Shown here: piece by piece, positions 1 to 10,990 of the stretch
Numbering within the stretch: position 1 is the first letter of the stretch
Layout: every line of letters begins with the position of its first letter
Assembly (NCBI RefSeq): GCF_001640805.2
Contig: NC_066837.1
Span: 21,631,341-21,695,340 of the forward strand
Direction of reading: 5' to 3'
Length of the DNA stretch: 64,000 nt
DNA from: Lates calcarifer
Taxonomy: Eukaryota; Chordata; Actinopteri; Centropomidae
Notes under the pieces: generated by a model
The model's input: only the letters and a program-made list of their open reading frames with translations
Told to the model about the DNA's origin: nothing
Database searches by the model: none
Program-made: the position numbers and the translations under genes

Positions 1-149
1 TCACAGTCTGGCAATCCTTCACTTTTTCAGCCCACATATACAGATGGAGCTAACATGTACAGTGTACACTGAGCTGAGTTAATTCAAAGTGGATAGTCAT
101 GTTATTCGTATACAGATTGATGAGTTGATTGTGTAATATGAAGAGGTCT

Positions 150-905
150 TTCTGTACCTTTAAGAGTAGGCTTAAAACTTTCCTCTTTGATAAAGCTTGT
201 AGTTAGGGTTGGCTCAGGCTTGAACCATCCCTTAGTTATGCTGCTATAGGCCTAGACTGCCAGGAGATCTCCCATGATGCAATGAGCTTCTCTCTTTCTC
301 TCTCTCTCTCTCTCCCTCTCCACTGTATGGATTCATATCCCATAAATACATGTTACTAACTAAATATCTCCCCTTTCCCATAGTATTGTGCTCTTCCGTC
401 TCTCTCTCCTCTTCTGTCTCTTTCTGCAGGTATTTCTGCCTCTGGAGCTGTAGAGTCTGATCTGTGATGACAAGTCTCCTGCCGCTCCTACAACTCCACT
501 CAACACCTGCTGCTAGAATTAGAAATTACTTATACTGCTATTAGTTGTACTGCTATGTTAGCAGTTAATACTTTAATTATCATTACTATCATTACTACTG
601 TTGTATTACTGGCATCACCTTACATTTTATTGGAACCTGTATTATGCTATGTCCCCCCCCTTCTTAACCCAACCGGTCAAGACAGATGGCCGCCCACCCT
701 GAGTCCGGTTCTGCTCGAGGTTTCTGCCTCTTACAAGGAAGTTTTTCCTTGCCACTGTCGCCTAGTGCTGCTCGCGGTGGGATTTGTTGGGTCTCTCTCT
801 GTAAATACCTATTTTAAAGAGTACGGTCTAGACCTGCTCTATATGAAAAGTGCCTTGAGATGACTTTTGTTGTGATATGGCGCTATATAAATAAAATTGA
901 ATTGA
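150..905 (+). repeat. Dispersed teleost repeat, copy 1
   Basis: A long interspersed element with a CT-rich 5' part, a conserved middle that begins aacccaaccggtcaaga near 667, and a 3' end reading gcgctatataaataaaattg followed by short attga-type repeats near 880-910. A second copy with the same order of blocks lies at about 59440-59995. The open frame at 555-863 lies inside the repeat and is not a gene. I know this 3' end as very common in percomorph genomes but cannot name the class with certainty; the tail is reminiscent of LINE-mobilised elements. Confidence 0.75.
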
Positions 906-1639
906 ATTGAAGTTTCTATTATTGAGTCTACCATCATTGATACAAATGGGAAGGACAGTTTTAGCTAGGTGTACCCTAATAAACTACCACCTGAGTGTAT
1001 TCTACACATGCACTGTTCTGTGAACACCTATAGACAAGGTAGGGACATTTTAATACTGTACTGTTTACTGTACATACATTATTTTGATGATGTCATTATC
1101 AGTTTTGACAGATTTAGCTGTCTCAGCAGTACAAATAACTGATAGCCTAAATATATCTTCTATCTATTGTCAGTGATTGTCACTTCCTGTCTCATGTCTG
1201 CCTTTATAAAACCACCCACTTCCCTTTCAGTAACAACCCAAAACATTCCCATAACATTTCTCTGTTAGCAAACTGTGCAGTTCTGACCAGCTGATCATGT
1301 TTTGATCAGCACTCAGCATTTTAGTATGGTTATAACAAATCCCAGTGTAAACTCTCTTGAGAGAGGTCAGAGCTTTATGGATCATCACCTGATGTAGGAG
1401 GGAAAGCCCTCATCAGTAATGATGCCAGTGTAACACTGGTGATCAATTCACAACTTATTGTATTTTACAGTAAAAAATAACCAAAACTCAAATGTACAGT
1501 CAGTGCATCAGCTCTGCTCAACCGGAACAAACTTGTGGACTTTTCTACATCTCTGCAGACAATCACCAAAGCCAGCAGGAGTCATCCTCTGGGAGCCACA
1601 AATGTCAGGAAAAGTCTAGTGCCAATTGATCTGGTGGAT

Positions 1640-1800
1640 GTTGGAGAGACATGAGCCTGAAGCATGTTGGTGCTACAGAAAAAGTCATTAGAATCATCCT
1701 TGAGGGACCTTAAATATCACTATTGAATTTCATGGCAATCCATCTGATAGTTGCTGAGATATTTCAGTCTGTACCAAAGTGGTGGACAGACCAGCATTAC
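1640..1800 (+). repeat. Dispersed repeat fragment (biting 'gttgctgagatatttcag' family)
   Basis: The segment carries the phrases catggcaatccatctgat and gttgctgagatatttcagt, then a 'caaagtggtggacagacc' ending. Related phrases recur at 29517-29770 and, in opposite orientation, at 49430-49820, so this is one dispersed family present several times in the window. No coding potential is seen. Class unknown to me. Confidence 0.55.
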
Positions 1801-2628
1801 CATCTCCACAGACACATACCGCATATGTCACCGCATATGTTACACTACAACAGACTGTGATGAGAATTATGCTGCAGTATCACCATCACTGCCCATATTG
1901 ATTTGCTGTGTTTTTGTTCCTGTATAAAACCAATCTTTTAGACAGAATAACAGACAATAAACTCTCTCTCTCAGTAAGCTTGATATCAATTAGAAGATTT
2001 TTTTTTTTTTATCATTGTCAGTAATGTCATGGATCATTCTTTGCCTTTATTTCCTTCTTGGCTGCAGGGATTTGTTCCCGTTCAGTAACAAAAGCATTAG
2101 TGAGACGTGGCACTCAGGTGTGGAAATAAGGCATGACATTACAGTTCATCCAAAAGGTGTCAAACAGGATTAAGATCAGGGCTCTGTGCACAACCATTAC
2201 TGTATTTCTTCATCCAAACTGTTGCCACAAACCTGGAGTGGAGGCATGCTACTGCCTAAAATTTCACTGTATGCTGAAGCATTCAGACTTCTCTTGACTG
2301 GGGCTGAGAGGCCTACCCCAAACCATGAAACACAGTGTCATTTGCCACGTCATATAAAAGTTGATATTTTTGTTCTGCTACATGGAATTCTTAAGTGAAA
2401 ATACTTTACAGGAAAATCACTCTTCCTTATCTTTTCTCTCTCTGTCTTGAGCCCTTCCCCGTCTTCTCTGTGTCACTCTCACACACATGATGTGGTGAAT
2501 TCCCCTTCACACTGAACCAAGACAAGGTCCAATCTGATTGGATGTTAAGGGTTTGAGTAATGCTAGGGATGTATTTTTGATTTCCAGAGATCCACATCCC
2601 TCCAGTCTCTCCAGCAAACTGACACACC

Positions 2629-2633
<5 letters not shown>

Positions 2634-2714
<81 letters not shown>
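2634..2714. repeat. Compound microsatellite (CT)n(CA)n
   Basis: An uninterrupted CT tract is followed directly by a CA tract with one imperfection. It lies about 680 bases upstream of the probable TATA box of the first TNF ligand gene. Confidence 0.95.
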
Positions 2715-2719
<5 letters not shown>

Positions 2720-3317
2720 GTGGGGAATTCCCACATGCTTTTGCACAACTAAAGGGATGCACTCTCATTTGATAAGCGACTGGCACGTGGTTAGGCCAGA
2801 ATTACGCCAGGTATAAAAAGTAAAGGTGTGACGCTGTGAGCTTTTTTTGGCCGATGATGAAATACACACTGTTGACGAATACTTCACGCTATGTCATCGT
2901 ATATCTCTTCATTAACTTACCAAAACACACTTTTCCAGTGAGAGTGTTATGCAAATTCACATTAAGGTTTCAGGCTATAATTTTGGTAACAGAAACAGAA
3001 AGTAACAGAATTATCTTTTTATTTCTTTATATATATTATACATGATTTATGGATTACCCGATGATACCTGGACCATTATCTCCATTGTGCCACTTTTGCC
3101 AGGTTCAAAGTGGAGAGGGAAAGGTAAGCCCTTGTTTGACTGTGTCGGAATGTATTGAAGCTGGAGGTTTTTTATCTGCCTTTCGTTTTCCACCGCACAG
3201 GCTCACTTTAGGGCGCACTTGCGCAACAGCGACGAGAGCTGCGGAAAGTCTGTACATCTAGTTTTCTCACCTCTGTTACTAGCAGCGAAGGAGGGGGGCG
3301 TGTGTGAGGAGGCGAGA

Positions 3318-3399
3318 GGGAAACCCATGACTTCCGCGTTTTTCCTCCCTATCTGAAACTGAGCGCGCAGTGGGTCTACTGTAGGCTACCCTATAAATA
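3318..3399 (+). promoter_or_regulatory. Core promoter of the CD70/TNFSF9-like gene (TATA box)
   Basis: A clear TATA box, tataaata, lies at 3392-3399, about 218 bases before the start codon at 3617. This would place transcription start near 3420-3425 and give a 5' leader of about 195 bases. A kappa-B-like decamer gggaaaccca at 3318-3327 sits about 74 bases upstream of the TATA box. A kappa-B site would suit an inducible TNF-family gene but this one is imperfect, so that part is inference. Confidence 0.6.
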
Positions 3400-3616
3400 G
3401 CCATAATGGTGCTTAGAGTCGCGACATTCAGCTCAAGTCTCGGACTGGTCTGTATGAAATCCAGGGGACTATTTTGTGGAGATACGCCACTGAACAACTG
3501 GAGCTGTACAACTTCCAAAGCTTTTAATACGCTGAACTTGAAAACTGGACGGTGTGGACACACTCCCCGACGCTCAGACATCTGACTGCCTATTGACACA
3601 ACAACAAAACACAGAA

Positions 3617-4067
3617 ATGGATGTTGAGTCTCTCCAGAAGAGTGGCCGCCGGCGCGGGTCCTGCCTGGATGCTTTTCTCATCATGTCCATCATTTTTCTG
3701 TTTGTGGCGGTGACAGCTGTGGCTGCCGGCGGACTGCTGGCTGTGATGGACCTACGGTCCAAACTGCAGCCGCAGAAGTATGAGTCTCAGACGTCACAAT
3801 TGACAGGACACGCACCTGACCCAAAATACAAGGTAAACAAATGACTCCTGTTGTTTGCACAAATTCAGGATAATTAGCTTTATCTTCTTCTAGTTTGACC
3901 CATGTCCTCTGCACGTTTTAATCCCTTTTATCTATTGTCTTATCAACAGATGCAGAATTTTGTCTACCTGTCAGCCATCCGAAGTAAGTCTCTTTTCTTT
4001 AAATTGCTAAACACAAACATGTAACATAAAGTCATACATTTTCCTCAGTGATGTTTAATGTTAACAT

Positions 4068-4105
<38 letters not shown>

Positions 4106-4607
4106 AGAGGGAGAGAGAGAGAGAGAGTTTGTAAATAGTTGTTAGCTGTGCCAAATTAGTTCAGTCGTTGCACTGTGTGACCATCATCTAAATTAAATGT
4201 GTTTGTCTCCCCCTGCAGGTGAGTTGATGCACAATACCACCATGGAGTGGGCTTCAGTCCACTACGCCGATGGTGCGTCTATAGGAAGCAACTTCGTATT
4301 TGACTCAGAGCAGCATACGCTGATGGCAGAAGCGGTGGGGACCTACTTCATGTACATTGATCTCACCTTCACCTGTGTCTACAAGTGCAAGGCAGGCGTC
4401 TTCAGCATCCGTGTGGGTGATAAATTCACCTGTGACGTGCGTCTTCCAGCTGTGAACAGTTCAACACCTGTGACCAAGAAGTGCTGGACAGTGAGCCAGA
4501 TGAACAAGGAGAAGCTGCTCACTGAGATGACAGTACCAAAAGAAGGACTGGAGAACTGGAGACTGGAGCCGAACAGCTCAGGATTCGGGATGTTCCTTGT
4601 GGACTGA
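3617..4607 (+). CDS. TNF superfamily ligand, CD70/TNFSF9-like
   Basis: Three coding exons, 3617-3832, 3950-3983 and 4219-4607, join in frame to a 212-residue type II membrane protein. The short cytoplasmic part (MDVESLQKSGRRRGSC) precedes one membrane segment at about residues 18-43 and a TNF homology domain from about residue 85 to the end. Recognisable are the W-A and G-x-x-I-G-S-N-F strand motifs, a G-T-Y-F-M-Y-I-D strand and a terminal G-F-G-M-F-L-V-D. Several cysteines (CVYKC, CDV, KKCW) could form ectodomain disulfides. Only three coding exons is typical of CD70, TNFSF9, TNFSF4 and TNFSF18 rather than TNF or FASLG. The adjacent TNFSF14 makes a CD70/TNFSF9 relationship most likely, since human TNFSF9, CD70 and TNFSF14 are neighbours. 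Such ligands act as trimers on leukocyte surfaces to costimulate receptor-bearing cells. The exact orthology is unsure. Confidence 0.85.
4071..4127. repeat. Compound microsatellite (GT)n(GA)n in intron 2
   Basis: Lies in the 235-base second intron of the CD70/TNFSF9-like gene, about 90 bases before the exon 3 acceptor. Confidence 0.95.
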
Positions 4608-4902
4608 TATGGAAGTTGTAGTGCTGCTATTGTCAACAAGAAGCAGATGTCCTCGTGACCTGTGGGTCAAACCCTAAAGAAGGCACCAGTTTGTGCTTTC
4701 TTCAAGACCAAGCAGGTGAAAATGGGCAGGCACTGGTGCCAAGACATTTTCAAAATGAAAGGTGTGAGACAATGAAGCTTAGCAGGATTTTAAGATGGAA
4801 TCTCAGGAGAAGTCAGTCATGATAATTCAACCAGGATGTGGAAAAGACTAGACACTCATCTCATGCTGTGTAATAATGAATGTGTTACTCTATATGTTAT
4901 AT

Positions 4903-4943
4903 ATTTATTTGACGATATTGAACTATTTATGTACTTATATTTA
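4903..4943 (+). promoter_or_regulatory. AU-rich element in 3' UTR of the CD70/TNFSF9-like gene
   Basis: Three ATTTA pentamers (4903, 4925, 4939) occur within 41 bases of A/T-rich sequence about 300 bases past the stop codon. Such clusters are known to destabilise cytokine mRNAs. Function here is inferred from position; the poly(A) site was not identified. Confidence 0.55.
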
Positions 4944-4949
4944 TAAAAA

Positions 4950-6142
4950 TGTTGCTATTTTTTTTTTATAAAAATGTATTTTTTATGTAGACACCACTAC
5001 GTTACTGTTGATGTGCAATACACTGCACTTTTAAGCAGCCTATATTGGGTTACATGTGACTTTATAGCTCTGTTTTTTATTTCATAAAAGTCCTAAAGAC
5101 TCACAAAAATGTGTGATTGTAATTCTGTTCCAAAACCCCAACAAACACCTCAGGGACCTCATCTAGATCTACTGCAGTTAAGTGGAGTCGTTTACTGTCT
5201 TCTGGCAAATGACGAGTTAGACACTTTAAGTAACTTTGGTAGAAACAAGGACTTGTCAAAATGATCCCCTCATCAAAACATGACTAGAATTATTAAAATA
5301 TCTCTTACTTGTGCACTGAATTGAGAAAATGTTTGTAAGTCCTGTGGACAAACTACACATTGTTGAATGTATTTATTTGAATCCATATTAAATATGGACA
5401 CAAACAGGGATATGGTGAACAGGGAGATCATTTTGGTGTAAAAAATAGAAAATGATGCGTGTGAAAGTGAATACAACAAGTTACAAGTGGAATATGTGAA
5501 AGGTTTATAGGTAAGGGAAAGTTCCTTATAATTACGCAGCCTGTACCGGGAACTCGATGTACATCACTTCCTGTTTATTTACCATCCAGCGTGGTTTAAA
5601 AAAAAAAAAGTGTGAGCCAGCAAACAAACTCAGCATAATTATACCTCCTGTGTTACATAGACCCAAGATGGCAAGTGAAAATAAATATTATCTGGTGGTA
5701 TAATATACGAGTCGTGGCTTTCTTTTTGTCACTGCACACATGAAGCAGAAGACACACTCAAATATTTGAGTCTAAAAAGAAATGCTGAATGCAATTTGAA
5801 AAAAAAAAAGTCATTTAATTTGATCAGTACTTTTGGAGAGAAGCATGGAACCAAATTGAATCTGCTTTGCCAAAATCAATGCATTAATATTTACAAGTCT
5901 TTTTCTGTGCTTCTGTTGTCTCTGTGTGAGTGTGTTTGTATGTGTTATGTGTGTGTGAGGTCTAGGTATCCCTCAAGCTTAGTCATTTTATGGAGACTTG
6001 TCTCCCTTATGGGGTGTCCCCGCAACGTAAATCATTAAATACTAAGATGAAGACATATTTAAAGATTTGGGTTAGGCAACTAGTGGTTATGGTTAGGGTT
6101 AGAGTAAGTCTCCAGGAAATTAATGCAAGTCTATGTAATGTC

Positions 6143-6185
<43 letters not shown>

Positions 6186-7995
6186 TTCTGCTAGTTTAAT
6201 CTAGAACAAAGCATTATATTTTATAAACTGCACATATGTAATCTACGTAAAGTCTAATGCACCTAATCTAAAGGTCTCATTTGGATTTTTATATTCCAAC
6301 TCTTGTTTTTCTTGTTGCAGCGTCTCCTCCATTCTGACCCTTACTATGAATGAATTCAACTCACTGAAGGTGGGCTGGCACAGAAAAACAGAATAACTTG
6401 TTACTGTTTTCTTTTCCTACCCCTAAATGAATTGTTTGGTTAACCATTACCATAGTGCTGGGAGAGTGCTCGCAGCTTTGGTCTTGGAGCAAGCTGCGTG
6501 TGGGCATTGCATGATAGGGATAACATACAGTGTGTGTGTAGTGATGGAGGAAATAAATACAGGCCTTCTTGATTGCTGCTCAAAAGCAAAAATTGTTTGT
6601 GAAATGCTGTCTTTATTAAACTGGTAAAAGACTGGATATGTCAATGTGCAGGCTAGAAGTCATTAGTAAAATGTTCCTGTTGCTTAGCAATGGGAAAGGT
6701 ATGCTTTGAGTGAATTTAAACAATTATTCAGTAATATTGTTGGACGCTACAAAACAGGCATATATTAAAGTTCTGCATGTGATAGATAATAAGGCAATAT
6801 TCCAAAGCCATACATGTTCTGCATAATTGATATGTAGAAATAACAATCATTAAATAAATTAAATGTGTCTTTTTTTTTTTTGGACAAGCTACGAAACGGC
6901 TGGAGACATAGCAAGAAATCCTGTGCTGCACTTGAGCAAACACACTTGATAGCTTCCAACACTGCAATGAATAAACAACAGCATGAGATGTTTCATTATG
7001 TGCAAAGCTTTCATGCTCAAGCTGCAAGAGCGTTATCTTGTTTGTGTGTTTGTTACACTCAGATGTTTATCTGCCTTTCAGAGCAGGAAATGACCCAAAT
7101 ATCTCTGCAGCATCTGAGGTCAGTCTTTCCACTTATTTCAACGGTCTCAGTGGTGATATTTAGTTACTTATCTGTCACCTCTCTGCAAGACCTCCTGTGG
7201 GTACTCATTTTTGTTAAGCATTCCTTGCACTTTTTGTGTTTCATTTTCCACCCTAATTCCCTGGCAGAATCCCTCATTTGCTGCAGAACTCTTCTTTACT
7301 TGACATCTCTGTATCTATACGTCTTTTTTTTCCATTTGACTCTGCTGCAGTGTCTGTAAAACTTTCCCCTGTACACTGTGAGAATGGCTGAGTCAGCTAC
7401 ACCAGCCTCAGTACCTCTTACCCCCCTTCACTCAGTGCATCCTTACTCAACCACATCCTGCTCCTGCTACATGTCACACACACACCACATACACACACAC
7501 ACACACATATACTGCCTTGCAGGTGTTTGTATATGCTGTGTATCTATAGCCTGTATCTGTGTTATGTGGGTTGCATAACTGTGGTTAGTCTCTGTCTGCT
7601 TTAGGTATCCAAACTGGTTCCAAACAGTATTTTGTGTTTGCACAGTTTAGTTTGTAAGTAGAAATCTGTGTGATTTTATTCAATCACTGATTATCTAAGA
7701 AAACATTTGTCTTTCATTGATCCTGTATCCATGTATCTGAGATATGATTTTTTTTTTTTTTTCAGGAAATGATGCCACCTCATATTTGTGTTTGATAAGA
7801 AACAGTAATTTATTCACACAACAAAATATGTAACAAATCAAGCTGGATTATATAATCTGAATATCAGATACTTTTTATGATATCTCTACATATATATATT
7901 AGATATATTAAAATTACCACAACATATGGTGTAAATTAACACACACAGACATAGAATCTGATCACAACATGGAACAGGTGTATTCCTATTTGTTT
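4950..7995. other. Intergenic stretch between the two TNF ligand genes
   Basis: Holds the end of the first gene's 3' UTR and, on the opposite strand, the 3' UTR of TNFSF14. A GT microsatellite lies at 6145-6182. No splice-supported exon or RNA gene was seen; the open frame at 6865-7359 is hydrophobic, has no family resemblance and is not considered a gene. Confidence 0.55.
6145..6182. repeat. (GT)n microsatellite
   Basis: Uninterrupted GT dinucleotides in the intergenic space. Confidence 0.95.
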
Positions 7996-10282
7996 CTAAG
8001 TAGATATCATGAAGGCCCCCATGAAGTTGTATGCAGGTCCTGAATGTGTCTTCTCTACATTCTCCAATGTGACATAAATGTAATCTCCTGCATGCAAGTG
8101 GAAAATCCCAGCCAGGAAGCTGTTCCACACATCTTCAGAGTCTGAAGTCTTTGGACTTGGAGTGTTTGGGGGCCAGCAGCGGAATCTAGATGAAACATGC
8201 CAGAGGTAAAACAAAGCAAACTCACGTCACCATAATGAAGCCAGCGCTGGTGCCATTTTGAATTTAAATGCACAGAAGTGACACTGCAATCAGGTTGGAC
8301 TCAAGTAAGAATATGCGCAACAACAGAGGAAGGAAGGAAGGAATAGCACACTGACTAACCTTTTTGACTTCATAAGTTCTATAGGGTGGCCATAAGCATT
8401 CATTTTGTGCATGACCTTGTGCTGGATAAGCAAACACTCTTGTGCAGCATTCACTTGCACTTTGGAGTAGAGGTAGTAGTAACCCTCTATCTCAACTAAC
8501 AATCTGCCTTTGTCGTAGCTCATGTTGCTGGTGATGGATTCACCAGCTGTATGTAACCACTGCACCACTTTGTCCTCCCCTATAGGACTATTGGAGCCTG
8601 AAATAAAGGTGAGAGAGAAGAGATTAAACGAGATTTTTGAACAAAGAAAATGAAAAAGATGAGTTGTTTAGGCCATGTGAAATATGTAAAGTTGAGAGTG
8701 TTGAGAGGGATCTAACCTATCAGGTGAGCAAAGGGGCTTCTGTTGAATTTTGAATATGGTTGCTGAATGGGAATCTCATTGGACTCTGTTCAAGAAAGCA
8801 GGGTCAAATCAATCAGTCACACAATCAGTCAATCTAGCAATAGTTTAATTAATATAAAAACTCCACATCTGCATTTACACATGAGATTTTGCATCTTAGA
8901 GTTCTGACAAAATAAAACATACAACATTTTAAACTTTTACTAAGTTTGTTACTGAGTCCTAGTTACATTTTATCTCATGCATACAAATGATTTTAGTTGT
9001 TGACAGCTGGTAAAAATGAAAGATCAATCCGTCTGTCACATATGTACAACATGAGCATAATAAAGTGTGATAACAAAGAGTAACTCAGTACCTTTAGATC
9101 CCACTTGACTCAGAATGGTGCCAATCTGAAACAGAAAATAAGACTTAAGGCTAAAAGATCCAACACACAGCAGGCAGCATAACTATGACTCATTGCCCAA
9201 AGATAACTGGACTGTACACCTTTGCTTACCTGCTGGCCAGGTGTTTTAGGATTGGACATGTTCTGGTGCATGGAAAAGGTCTGAGGTCAGAAAAAAGAAA
9301 GTGAGTAATACGCACATAGGGTGAGTAACAAAATCTGTGCATGTTTGCAAACAAGATGTCAAAAGTTCAAGAGCATGTAAGAACAGGAAGTGTCCTGACT
9401 CAATAGAAATGTACATGTAGAGTTGTGGAAAGGTGAAGTCATCTGCACATTCACTTTAGATACAGGAACATTTTATAAAAAGATAAAAAATAATTATCCT
9501 TGTGGTGGCAGACGGACCACTGGTTTTTATTTAATTCTTTCATATACTTTAACAAAGCCCTCAGATTTAATTATTCATGCAAATAAAAACAAAATAATAA
9601 TGACTTCATGTTACATGTTGACTTTCTCTCCTTCAGTTGCCTGCTGATAAAAGCACTAGAGTCATTATTGTTATTCATCTCTTTACAAGCTGCTGTTCTT
9701 CTATGGTTTGATTATTGACTGCAGTGCATGTTAAGACTTTACTATTACTAACGTAATAGAGGCAGTATTGAATAAACAGCATAATGAAACTCTTAGAAAA
9801 GTGAAGTCACATTGTGGATTTGCACATGAGAGAAAGGAAAGGGAAGTAGAACTAGAGTCCATTTGACACATTTGACATTATCAACCTGTAACTAAAAGAG
9901 CAAATGATGACCCTTGTACAAACATGTTTTAGCTGTCCGCTAGGAGGTCTGGTTATGACGTAGAGGGGAGTAGGGAAATTCTAAAGAAGAGGAATTTCCA
10001 AGCACGCCAAAAACCCAGGCGTCTCTCCTCACTCATAGAGACAGACACACAGACAGACACACAATCACATGCAGACATCAGCCTCACCTCAGTTTTTTTA
10101 TATAAGTTATAGATGAAAAATCCCTGTACGACAAGTCCCAACACAGTCAGCCCCACCAGTAGGAGAAGAAACTTTTGGCCTCTCGCCCACCACGGTTTCT
10201 TCTTGGCGGGCACGGAGGTGAAGTTGGAGTGACTATCCACCACAAACACCTGGGGGCAGACACCCACGTTGCCCTCTGCCAT
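7996..10282 (-). CDS. tnfsf14: TNF superfamily member 14 (LIGHT)
   Basis: Six coding exons (10282-10088, 9280-9230, 9125-9092, 8785-8717, 8597-8360, 8185-7996) join in frame to 258 residues. It is a type II membrane protein: an N-terminal cytoplasmic part containing VFVVD (12-16), a membrane segment at about 37-59 ending VQGFFIYNL, a stalk, and a TNF homology domain starting at PFAHLIGSN. The domain has GYYYLYSKVQV and ends YNFMGAFMIST. The VFVVD and VQG-aromatic-F motifs and the paired cysteines (ECLLI and RFRCW) match human LIGHT, whose ligand trimers bind HVEM and the lymphotoxin-beta receptor on T and stromal cells. The ATG at 10282 is used; a GTG just before it is not. The gene converges with the CD70/TNFSF9-like gene. 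Confidence 0.93.
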
Positions 10283-10950
10283 CACACTCCACCTGGAACG
10301 CTGGGGCTAAAGGTCAACGGGCCCAATGGGGCAAGGAAGGGAATACTGAAGGAGACAGAATTGGGATTAGGCAGAGAAAAAACAGCAGAGAGACTTTAAA
10401 AAGAGGCAGGCAGTGGAAAGACAACAAACAAAAACAAACTTTTTTTGCTAACAGAAGGTACATGTGATGCAACCTGCTTCTGGGAAACAAAGTGATTCCT
10501 ACATACTCCAACTACTGCAAGCACACAAGAACAGACAGCTGTGGCAGGTTCAGTCATTCAAAAAGAAATAACCTATTTTTACATTTGTTCAAGGCAGTTT
10601 AAGGGAGATTACCTTGGATTTAAATGTGCACTGGATGTTCCTCCTCAGCTCAGTCAACCATCCAGCAACACAGGGTAGTTTTCACTCACTCCTTTGAAGC
10701 TCCTTTGAGATATAATGGCAAAAAGTTCTTAAAGACCATTAAAAAAAAACAAACATTAACAATATTCAATAAATACCATGGTATGTTTTAACTTGTCTGG
10801 ACGTCTCACCCTCTGAGAGAAAAAGTCCTCTGTCTGCACCAAGTACAGATATATGTCACCTCTTGTGTTCGCTCGCCTGCTGTCAGCTATCACTAATATT
10901 GCTTTTAAAGCAAGCTCATGTAAGGAGGAAATGAAGATGACATGGGGAAG

Positions 10951-10990
<40 letters not shown>

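Larger units (their letters stand above)
906..3390. other. Intergenic stretch upstream of the first TNF ligand
   Basis: No convincing exon was found on either strand. It contains part of a dispersed repeat at about 1640-1800 (its motif on gentle sequence drift reads tggcaatccatctgatag near 1733, then gctgagatatttcagtctg). A compound CT/CA microsatellite lies at 2634-2714. The short open frames overlapping that tract are products of simple repeats. Confidence 0.6.

Noticed and set aside
555..863. Open frame of 102 codons
   Set aside because: Lies wholly within a dispersed repeat whose second copy at 59440-59995 does not preserve the frame.
2427..2816. Open frames on both strands over the CT/CA tract
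   Set aside because: Translations are dinucleotide-repeat products (runs of CV, TH, SL and ER) with no domain.
6865..7359. 164-codon hydrophobic frame
   Set aside because: No signal of a family, no splice context, A/T-rich composition, and no matching exons nearby.
10171..10399. Plus-strand frame opposite tnfsf14 exon 1
   Set aside because: Antisense shadow of the tnfsf14 first exon.
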